Shown: in pieces, positions 1-5,221 of the stretch
Layout of the letters: each line of letters starts with the position of its first letter
How positions within the stretch are numbered: position 1 is the stretch's first letter
From: Flavobacteriaceae bacterium
GTDB taxonomy: Bacteria; Bacteroidota; Bacteroidia; Flavobacteriales; Flavobacteriaceae
NCBI GenBank assembly: GCA_023262245.1
Contig: JALRDC010000038.1
Location: forward strand, 1 to 11,177
Reading direction: 5' to 3'
DNA length: 11,177 nucleotides
Made by a program: the position numbers and the translations under genes
Notes under the pieces: model-generated
The model's database searches: none
Seen by the model: only the letters and a program-made list of their open reading frames with translations
Told to the model about the DNA's origin: nothing

Positions 1-1
1 T

Positions 2-337
2 AGAGCTCGAGCAATGGCAGGAGACCCTACTGCTATACCAAAAATGAAGAAAAGAATAATATTAAACAAAATAAGTGCAGGTGTTAATATAGCAGGCATA
101 GTTGCCGCAGCAGCAGGTGGTATAAACGCTATTAAAAGTAAATCAGCAATGACAGCTTCAGCAGCAGGAGGTGGAGAAGGTGGAGATACTGGAGAAGTAG
201 AAGCACCTGACTTTAATGTTGTTGGAGCTGGAGGTGTTAGTCAATTAGCGACCACATTAGCAGGCGTAACAAGACAACCATTAAAAGCGTTTGTTGTTAG
301 TATTGCTCTTCCCTGCTGCAGCTCTTTAATTTTTTGA
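2..337 (+). CDS. Partial phage tail/structural protein, C-terminal fragment broken at about 301
   Basis: The frame is open to the left edge (RARAMAGDPTAIPK...), so the ATG at 14 is probably internal. The visible part has an Ala/Gly-rich hydrophobic stretch (about residues 22-38 from that Met), a Gly-rich linker (GGGEGGDTGE), then PDFNVVGAGGVSQLA and QPLKAFVVS. From memory, this order (Gly-rich linker, 'APDFNVVG...NQL', 'QPV(K/R)AYVV') is the C-terminal signature of tail or structural proteins of marine bacteriophages, which normally continue with a 'VTxAQxLDRN' segment. Here that continuation is absent. After KAFVVS (codon 299-301) the frame runs through the reverse complement of lpxK and stops at 335-337. 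So only bases up to about 301 are native to this gene. The family assignment is recalled, not searched; no other phage gene is present to support it. Confidence 0.55.
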   Translation, partial: RARAMAGDPTAIPKMKKRIILNKISAGVNIAGIVAAAAGGINAIKSKSAMTASAAGGGEGGDTGEVEAPDFNVVGAGGVSQLATTLAGVTRQPLKAFVVSIALPCCSSLIF

Positions 338-1182
338 ATTTCATTCGGTTTAAACACGTGATGATCCGGGAATTTTAAATGAGAAAATTGAATCTTTTTT
401 TCTTGGAGGTGTTCTAATAAAGGTATTGGATTTGCTATACCGGTAATTAGTAAAAAAGGAGAAGAAAAAGAAACTAAAGGTTTGGAATGTTCCTGATTTA
501 TTATTTTTTCACTGTACTCAATTTTTGTAAAAAAAACAGCTTGATTACTTAGAGGGTTAATCTTTTTTATAATTAGTTCTTGTTGTTCCAAAGTTAAATC
601 TTTGGGGCACTTTGTAACCAAGATGACCTCAGCTCTTCGAGCTCCTTGGGGAGCTTCTCTTAATCGTCCTAAAGGCAAAAGGCGGTCCTCAAAATAAGGC
701 TCACCAAAAGTTGTCGTGAGTATCATAAGTTTTGGGATGAGATAGCGGTGTTGCATAAGATCATCAAAAAGCAAGACCTCTGGTTTTGTTTCTAGTGTTT
801 GGATTGCATCCAAGGCACGAAGGCGTTTTTCTGCAACTACTATTTGTATTTCTGGGTGTTTGGAAAAAAATTGAAAAGGTTCGTCCCCTAAGATTTCTGC
901 AGAACTACTTTTAGAGGCGATAACAACTCCTTTTGTAGATCTTTTATAACCTCTACTTATGACAGCAATGGTGTAATTAGCTTTTAAATGAGTAATCAGG
1001 TAGTCTATGACCACCGATTTTCCAGTCCCTCCAACGCTTAAATTCCCTACTGCTATACTGGCTTGCTGAATTAAATGCGATTTTAAAACTCCTTTTTCAA
1101 AAAAATAATTTCTCAAAACAGTCATTTTTCCATAAATCCACGCTAAAGGATACAAGAAGGTTGTCCACATTTTCATGTCCAT
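241..1182 (-). CDS. lpxK: Tetraacyldisaccharide 4'-kinase LpxK, C-terminus replaced at a chimeric junction
   Basis: LpxK phosphorylates the 4' position of the lipid A disaccharide precursor at the inner membrane. Seen: N-terminal hydrophobic membrane-associated segment (residues 6-30), Walker A GNLSVGGTGKS (46-56), SRGYKR (76-81), GDE (99-101, family catalytic Asp region), an Asp pair in DDLMQHR (140-146, usually DDAFQHR or DDGLQH), LPLGRLREAPQGARRA (169-184), VTKCP (189-193) and FPDHH (271-275, conserved His). The protein matches LpxK as far as RAILTT (292-297), where the family continues ILTTEKDYxRL. Here it switches to NAFNGCLVTPANVVAN, which is antisense of the phage-like fragment. About 35-50 C-terminal residues are therefore missing. 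Native sequence ends near base 292. The ATG at 1176 or 1170 is as plausible as 1182. It is divergent from the Nif3 gene. Confidence 0.9.
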   Translation of the reverse strand: MDMKMWTTFLYPLAWIYGKMTVLRNYFFEKGVLKSHLIQQASIAVGNLSVGGTGKSVVIDYLITHLKANYTIAVISRGYKRSTKGVVIASKSSSAEILGDEPFQFFSKHPEIQIVVAEKRLRALDAIQTLETKPEVLLFDDLMQHRYLIPKLMILTTTFGEPYFEDRLLPLGRLREAPQGARRAEVILVTKCPKDLTLEQQELIIKKINPLSNQAVFFTKIEYSEKIINQEHSKPLVSFSSPFLLITGIANPIPLLEHLQEKKIQFSHLKFPDHHVFKPNEIQKIKELQQGRAILTTNAFNGCLVTPANVVAN

Positions 1183-1194
1183 GAAGATAAATAT

Positions 1195-1202
1195 TATATT
1201 TG
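1195..1202 (+). promoter_or_regulatory. Candidate -7 box (TATATTTG) for the Nif3-family gene
   Basis: TATATTTG matches the Bacteroidota -7 consensus TAnnTTTG exactly and lies 17 bases before the ATG at 1220, in the short divergent spacer with lpxK. No TTG -33 element is found 17-23 bases upstream, so only half of the promoter is supported. If used, the 5' UTR would be about 10 bases. Confidence 0.35.
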
Positions 1203-1219
1203 TTTATTACTTAAAACAA

Positions 1220-2314
1220 ATGCGTGTTCAAGACCTTATCGAAACCCTTGAGCAATGGGCTCCAAATGCTTATGCAGAAGACTTTGATAATGTAGGTCTT
1301 TTAGTTGGAAATCCAAAAAACTCCTGTTCCGGTGTCCTCATAAGTTTGGATTGCACAGAAGCTGTTATAGAAGAAGCACTCCAATCAAAATGTAATGTAA
1401 TTGTAAGCTTCCATCCCATCATCTTTTCGGGATTAAAAAAAATCACAGGATCCAATTACGTTGAACGTGTTGTCATCAAAGCAATTGAAAATAAAATTGC
1501 AATCATCGCGCTTCATACCCGTTTGGACAATCATCCTCAAGGAGTCAATCAAATATTGAGCAAGCTTTTGGGTTTACAAAACACAGAAGTCCTTATCCCA
1601 AAAAAGGAAACGCTAAAAAAACTTGTAACCTATGTTCCAGAAAATCACACAGAAACCATTTTAGCAGCTTTACACCGTGCTGGAGCAGGTGATCTGGCAC
1701 AATATAGTGAATGCAGTTTTTTACTCGAAGGAACGGGCAGGTTTACTGGAAAGGCTTCTAGCAATCCCTATGTTGGAAATAGTAAGGAAAAAGTTACCGT
1801 AAAAGAAATACAAATCAATGTAGTTTTTGAAGCACACCTCACCCATCAAATACAAGCGGCACTCTTTGAATCGCATCCTTATGAGACCGTGGCTTATGAA
1901 ATGTATCATTTAATGAATACCTACACGCAAACTGGAATGGGAAAAATTGGTGATTTGGAAAAAAAGATGGAACTGACTCCCTTTTTAAATTTTGTAAAAA
2001 AACAACTCAAAACAGAACATATACGTCATAGTCCAGCACCCAACAAACTTATAAATAAAGTGGCCGTTCTAGGGGGATCCGGAAGTTTTGCAATTGCAGA
2101 TGCTATAAGAAAAGGTGCTGATGCGTTCATTACTTCAGATTTAAAATACCACCAATTTTATCAGGGAGAGCAACAGCTTTTACTGGTTGATGTAGGGCAT
2201 TACGAAAGTGAACAATTTACCAAAAATCTGATATTTGACTATCTTACCGAAAAATTACCTAATTTTGCGTTCGTTTTATCGCGAACAAAAACAAATCCTG
2301 TTAACTATTTCTAA
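1220..2314 (+). CDS. Nif3-family dinuclear metal-centre protein (GTP cyclohydrolase I type 2 homologue, YqfO type with CutA-like insert)
   Basis: Nif3/DUF34 proteins form toroidal hexamers with a two-metal site. Databases label them 'GTP cyclohydrolase 1 type 2', but the cellular role is unsettled. The 364-residue length fits the long form. Seen: FDNVGLLVG (22-30), SFHPIIFSGLKKITG (63-77, where many homologues have HHP; H65 kept), ALHTRLDN (97-104, usual H-TNLD metal motif), a central CutA/PII-like insert at about 135-235 (KLVTYVPENH ... LFESHPYETVAYE), GGSGSF (285-290), TSDLKYHQF (305-313) and VDVGHYESEQF (323-333, metal His327 and Glu331). The longer frame from ATG 1175 would overlap lpxK and adds a non-homologous leader; MRVQDLIETLEQW at 1220 is the family-like start. 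It ends 3 bases before the next gene, so the two are probably cotranscribed. Confidence 0.92.
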   Translation: MRVQDLIETLEQWAPNAYAEDFDNVGLLVGNPKNSCSGVLISLDCTEAVIEEALQSKCNVIVSFHPIIFSGLKKITGSNYVERVVIKAIENKIAIIALHTRLDNHPQGVNQILSKLLGLQNTEVLIPKKETLKKLVTYVPENHTETILAALHRAGAGDLAQYSECSFLLEGTGRFTGKASSNPYVGNSKEKVTVKEIQINVVFEAHLTHQIQAALFESHPYETVAYEMYHLMNTYTQTGMGKIGDLEKKMELTPFLNFVKKQLKTEHIRHSPAPNKLINKVAVLGGSGSFAIADAIRKGADAFITSDLKYHQFYQGEQQLLLVDVGHYESEQFTKNLIFDYLTEKLPNFAFVLSRTKTNPVNYF

Positions 2315-2317
2315 ACT

Positions 2318-3094
2318 ATGGCCAAAAAAACTGAAGCAACTGTCGAAAGCAAACTAAGAGCTCTTTATGATCTGCAATTAATTGATTCCCGAATCGATGA
2401 AATTGTAAATTTAAGAGGCGAACTCCCATTAGAGGTAGAAGATTTAGAAAACGAAATTGCTGGATTAAATACCCGGTCAGAAAAGATTAATGCTGAAATT
2501 CAGGAAAGCGAACAAGGGATTTCTGAACAAAAGCAGATTATTGAAAATGCAAAAGAACTCCTTAAGAAATACGAAGAAAAATTAAAAAACGTTCGAAATA
2601 ACAGAGAATACAATTCGATTGTTAAAGAACAAGAATACCAAGATTTAGAATCTCAACTCGCTGAGAAGAAAATCAAAGAATTTAAGGCACGTATTGAACA
2701 AAAGCAAGAGGGACTTCAAGTAGTTAATGAAAAATTGGAAGAACGAAACGCGCACTTAAAATCCAAGAAAGGAGAACTAGACGCTATTCTAAAAGAAACC
2801 CATAAAGAAGAAGATCTCTTACAAAAAAAATCAGCCGAATTTGAAAAAGTAATTGAAGAACGCCTCATCAATGCATACAAACGAATAAGAGCAAGTGTGA
2901 AAAATGGGCTTGCCATTGTTGCTGTTGAGAGAGGAGCATCGGGGGGCTCTTATTTTTCAATTCCCCCTCAAGTACAACTAGAAATAGCGTCGCGTAAGAA
3001 AATCATCATGGACGAACACAGCGGAAGAATTTTAGTTGATGCTGAGCTTGCCAAAGAAGAGCAAGATAAAATCAAAAAAATTATTGGAGCTTAA
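2318..3094 (+). CDS. Coiled-coil protein of the C4 zinc-ribbon (CdsZ/HP0958-like) family lacking the zinc cysteines
   Basis: This 258-residue protein has a long N-terminal helical hairpin (about residues 10-190, rich in Glu/Lys/Gln heptads, with the conserved KNVRNNREYNSI at 90-101) followed by a compact C-terminal domain (about 195-245). That domain aligns with the C4 zinc ribbon of this family: RGASGGSYFSIPPQVQLEI then KKIIMDEHSGRILVD. In the canonical form the motifs are RGA-C-GG-C and V-C-EH-C-GR. Here the four cysteine positions are Ser208, Ser211, Asp232 and Ser235, so zinc cannot be bound in the usual way although the surrounding fold residues are intact. The molecular role is unknown in this phylum; other family members act as adaptors or chaperones in flagellar/secretion systems or as nucleic-acid binders. 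It is probably cotranscribed with the Nif3 gene, a pairing I recall as common in flavobacteria. Confidence 0.85.
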   Translation: MAKKTEATVESKLRALYDLQLIDSRIDEIVNLRGELPLEVEDLENEIAGLNTRSEKINAEIQESEQGISEQKQIIENAKELLKKYEEKLKNVRNNREYNSIVKEQEYQDLESQLAEKKIKEFKARIEQKQEGLQVVNEKLEERNAHLKSKKGELDAILKETHKEEDLLQKKSAEFEKVIEERLINAYKRIRASVKNGLAIVAVERGASGGSYFSIPPQVQLEIASRKKIIMDEHSGRILVDAELAKEEQDKIKKIIGA

Positions 3095-3097
3095 ATT

Positions 3098-3529
3098 TTA
3101 TTCCCAAAAATCATAGACCAGTATTTTTTCTGTGAGGGGAACGAATAAATCCACAAACTTTTGGTGAATAGGATGCGGTAAGTAAACACTGTCTCTTGTA
3201 ATTGCATTAGGGAACTTCATGGTTAAACTATGGGTGTAATCTTGATTAAATCCTTCTGGTGAAACATTCTCGGAAAAATTTAAAGTACTTACCCCTGGAA
3301 CCTCTTGAAGGGCGTATGCTGCATCTGTGATCTGTTTGAAATCTTGTGAAGTAATTTCTGGTTTGAATTGAATAAGTACCAAGTGGATCAACATTTTTTG
3401 ATTCACTTGTGGTAACGTCTTTAATTCTTTTTCTTTTTTAAATACCAAGTATCCAATGCAGGTAGTGGCTAAATAAAACATCCCAACAATGAAAAATGAT
3501 AATCGATCTGTAACCCCAATCTTAAACAA
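3098..3529 (-). CDS. Dabb (stress-responsive alpha/beta-barrel) domain protein with N-terminal membrane anchor
   Basis: Residues 46-143 (MLIHLVLIQFKPEI ... KILVYDFWE) fit the Dabb domain, a dimeric ferredoxin-like barrel: opening H-LV-FKP strand, ALQEVPGV, a SENVSPEGF loop, YTHSLTMKF strand and YLPHPIHQKFVD helix. Specific substrates are generally unknown. In front of it lies one complete 21-residue hydrophobic segment (LSFFIVG...GYLVF, 10-30) flanked by DR and KKEKELK, suggesting a signal-anchor. The start is uncertain: TTG at 3529 keeps the whole membrane segment; ATG at 3481 (127 aa) cuts it; ATG at 3394 (98 aa, AAAAAATG context) gives just the barrel. A promoter-like box overlaps the TTG, which would favour an internal ATG. 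The gene is convergent with the coiled-coil gene, with only 3 bases between stop codons. Confidence 0.75.
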   Translation of the reverse strand: MFKIGVTDRLSFFIVGMFYLATTCIGYLVFKKEKELKTLPQVNQKMLIHLVLIQFKPEITSQDFKQITDAAYALQEVPGVSTLNFSENVSPEGFNQDYTHSLTMKFPNAITRDSVYLPHPIHQKFVDLFVPLTEKILVYDFWE

Positions 3530-3534
3530 AATTA
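3527..3534 (-). promoter_or_regulatory. Candidate -7 box (TAATTTTG) for the Dabb-domain gene
   Basis: Read on the - strand, TAATTTTG fits TAnnTTTG. No TTG lies at the proper -33 distance. If it works, transcription would begin near 3520, downstream of the TTG codon at 3529, and translation would have to start at ATG 3481 or 3394. In such AT-rich sequence a chance match is possible. Confidence 0.3.
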
Positions 3535-3598
3535 TAATCTATTTTCACATCATAAATATAAAAATAAAAGTCAGGGGTATCTAAATATTTTTTAATTG

Positions 3599-3683
3599 AA
3601 AAAAGCCTGCTCGCTCATAAGAACTCAATATTAAACAAAATCAAATAATTATCAGAATGAATAATTTTGCGAGCAGGCTAACA
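3599..3683 (-). ncRNA. Candidate structured small RNA closed by an 11-bp inverted repeat and ending in a T-tract
   Basis: An exact 11-base inverted repeat, AGCCTGCTCGC (3604-3614) and GCGAGCAGGCT (3669-3679), encloses 54 AT-rich bases. It is GC-rich in an otherwise very AT-rich spacer. On the - strand the 3' arm runs directly into TTTTTT (3604-3599), as in an intrinsic terminator; the + strand has no T-tract. The loop holds a further 6-bp inverted repeat (AATTAT 3647-3652 / ATAATT 3661-3666). Just upstream on the - strand, TAGATTGG (3696-3689) is one mismatch from TAnnTTTG, which would place the 5' end near the start of the stem, giving an RNA of about 85 nt. No known RNA family is recognised. 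It could instead be a terminator with an unusually large loop or a palindromic repeat. Confidence 0.35.
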
Positions 3684-3790
3684 ATAAACCAATCTACACA
3701 TATAAGACAATAAATAAAACCAAAAGTTACATAGAAGAATTATAATATAATGTTAAAAATTAAGAGCCTAAAGAACATGCAGGTTTAAAT

Positions 3791-3820
3791 AAAAAAACCC
3801 CACTTGAACAAGTGAGGTTT
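3791..3820 (-). terminator. Rho-independent terminator of tRNA-Val
   Basis: On the - strand, the arms AAACCTCACTT (3820-3810) and AAGTGGGGTTT (3805-3795) pair over 11 bp with a single G-T wobble around a 4-base loop, then continue into seven T residues (3797-3791, the first three also in the stem). It starts 4 bases after the tRNA CCA end. Confidence 0.88.
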
Positions 3821-3824
3821 GCTG

Positions 3825-3902
3825 TGGTGGGCGCTGAGGGATTCGAACCCCCGACCCCCTCGGTGTAAACGAGGTGCTCTGAACCAACTGAGCTAAGCGC
3901 CC
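3825..3902 (-). tRNA. tRNA-Val (anticodon TAC), CCA encoded
   Basis: The - strand folds into a complete cloverleaf: acceptor GGGCGCT / AGCGCCC, D stem GCTC / GAGC with loop AGTTGGTTCA, anticodon stem CCTCG / CGAGG with loop TTTACAC (anticodon TAC, valine), 5-base variable loop, and T stem GGGGG / CCCTC (one G-T wobble) with loop TTCGAAT. The discriminator base is A (3828) and CCA is encoded at 3827-3825. It is a single tRNA gene with its own promoter upstream and terminator downstream, so it appears to be an independent unit. Confidence 0.97.
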
Positions 3903-3932
3903 CAAAGGAAAAATCTATTTCCTAAAGGTTCG

Positions 3933-3962
3933 CAAATATAAAATTAAAACCCCAATTCCAAA
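3933..3962 (-). promoter_or_regulatory. Bacteroidota-type promoter of tRNA-Val (TTTG-N18-TATATTTG)
   Basis: On the - strand, TTTG (3962-3959) is followed after 18 bases by TATATTTG (3940-3933). This fits the phylum consensus of a TTTG/TTG -33 element and TAnnTTTG -7 element 17-23 bases apart. It ends 30 bases before the mature tRNA 5' end, allowing a short leader for RNase P removal. It lies in the 77-base gap after the folC stop codon. Confidence 0.7.
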
Positions 3963-3979
3963 CTATTCCTTTTTATAAT

Positions 3980-5218
3980 TTACTTGGGTAATTCATTTTT
4001 TTTAAGTGCCAATACCTCTGCTGCCACAAAGGTGCTCCCTAGAACCAACACCAAATCTGATTGAGATGCTTTCTTAATTGCGGCTTTATAGGCATTCGGA
4101 ATTGTATCAAAATAATCTATTTGTAAGGAACTAGCTGCTAAAAAAACCTTTAATTCTTCAATAGGAATTGCGCGTTCTAAATTTGGGCTGCTCAAATAAT
4201 AGCGTGCTTTTTTGGGAAATAGTGCCAAAAGCTCCTCTACAACGCGGCCTTTAACAAAACCCATGACCAAGTGTAGGTTTTCATACTCCATTTTTTTTAG
4301 CTGGGAAGAAATGAACTGGAGTCCCTCTTTATTATGTGCTACATCTACAATGACTTCCGGAATTTCTCCTATTTTTTGCCAGCGTCCCATCAGTTTTGTA
4401 TTCCTTACCACGCTTAAGAGTCCTTTTCGGATTGTTTTTTCATCTAATTTTAATTCTCCCAAAGCGAGAAGTGCTCTTACTGCAGTTGCACTATTATGCT
4501 TCTGATAAAGTCCCTTTAAATCCGTTTGATAAATTGTTTTTGAAAAAGGATTAAAATGAATTGGAGACTTAACTTTTTGTGCTACTGATTCGAAAACTGT
4601 TTTGGTTTTTAAATCATTTTCACCAATAATTACAGGAACCTTTGTTTTTATAATGCCTGCTTTTTCCGCTGCTATTGCTGCATGAGTATTCCCTAAAAAT
4701 TGGGTGTGATCCAAACCAATATTTGTAATAACTGAAAGAACGGGTGTGATAATATTTGTCGCATCTAAACGCCCTCCTAAGCCTACTTCTATTAATGCAT
4801 AATCTACCTTTTGTTTTTTAAAATACCAAAAAGCTAAGGCAACCGTCATTTCAAAAAATGAATGACGTTCTTTTTCGAAATAACGCTTGTGTTTTGATAT
4901 AAAATCTACTACTTGTTCCTTTGGAATTAGTTTTCCATCTACTTTTATTCGTTCTCTAAAGTCCAAAAGGTGTGGAGAAGTGTAAAGACCTGTTTTAAAA
5001 CCTGCTGTTTGCAATACAGAAGCCATCATATGCGCCGTGGACCCCTTCCCATTAGTTCCACCGATGTGAATGCTTTTAAAAGACTTGTGAGGAGCTTGTA
5101 AATAGTCGTCCAATTGTTTCATCGCTTCCAAACCAGGACGATATGCTGATGCCCCTTTTCTTTGGTACATGGGCAATTTGGAAAACATCCATTCCAGAGT
5201 ATCTTGATACGTTTTCAA
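3980..5218 (-). CDS. folC: Bifunctional folylpolyglutamate synthase / dihydrofolate synthase
   Basis: FolC adds glutamate to dihydropteroate and to folates, using ATP (Mur-ligase superfamily, cytoplasmic). The 412-residue length is normal. Seen: P-loop GTNGKGST (54-61), TSPHLLDFRERI (80-91), the Mg2+/ATP segment EVGLGGRLDATN (144-155), NIGLDHTQFLG (166-176), AEKAGIIK (184-191), the interdomain DVAHNKEG (Mur-ligase C-terminal domain entry) and a C-terminal VLVLGSTFVAAEVL. The start codon is TTG at 5218: the first ATG in frame is 5188, but the preceding residues (KTYQDTLEW) match the conserved family N-terminus, so the TTG is needed. It begins only 3 bases after the tonB-like stop codon, suggesting translational coupling. 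It is the last gene of the nhaD-exbBD-tonB cluster; no hairpin terminator follows it before the tRNA promoter. Confidence 0.95.
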   Translation of the reverse strand: MKTYQDTLEWMFSKLPMYQRKGASAYRPGLEAMKQLDDYLQAPHKSFKSIHIGGTNGKGSTAHMMASVLQTAGFKTGLYTSPHLLDFRERIKVDGKLIPKEQVVDFISKHKRYFEKERHSFFEMTVALAFWYFKKQKVDYALIEVGLGGRLDATNIITPVLSVITNIGLDHTQFLGNTHAAIAAEKAGIIKTKVPVIIGENDLKTKTVFESVAQKVKSPIHFNPFSKTIYQTDLKGLYQKHNSATAVRALLALGELKLDEKTIRKGLLSVVRNTKLMGRWQKIGEIPEVIVDVAHNKEGLQFISSQLKKMEYENLHLVMGFVKGRVVEELLALFPKKARYYLSSPNLERAIPIEELKVFLAASSLQIDYFDTIPNAYKAAIKKASQSDLVLVLGSTFVAAEVLALKKNELPK

Positions 5219-5221
5219 TGT

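Larger units (their letters stand above)
3530..3824. other. Non-coding spacer between the Dabb gene and tRNA-Val
   Basis: About 295 very AT-rich bases with no credible open reading frame. It contains the inverted-repeat RNA candidate (3599-3683) and the tRNA terminator (3791-3820). Between them (3684-3790) I see no clear gene, repeat or consensus promoter apart from the near-match -7 box at 3689-3696. Confidence 0.6.

Noticed and set aside
1175..1219. N-terminal extension of the Nif3 gene from ATG 1175
   Set aside because: It overlaps lpxK, adds a non-family leader of 15 residues, and the ATG at 1220 begins exactly at the conserved N-terminus.
3092..3100. Shared terminator between the convergent coiled-coil and Dabb genes
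   Set aside because: Only 3 bases separate the stop codons and no GC-rich hairpin with a T-tract is visible around them.
3604..3679. Inverted repeat as a CRISPR repeat or transposon end
   Set aside because: Only one copy of each arm, no target-site duplication and no transposase nearby; the T-tract points to an RNA/terminator.
3825..3902. tRNA-Val as a phage or island attachment site
   Set aside because: No integrase gene and no repeated copy of the tRNA 3' end in the window; the phage-like fragment is more than 3 kb away and joined to lpxK.
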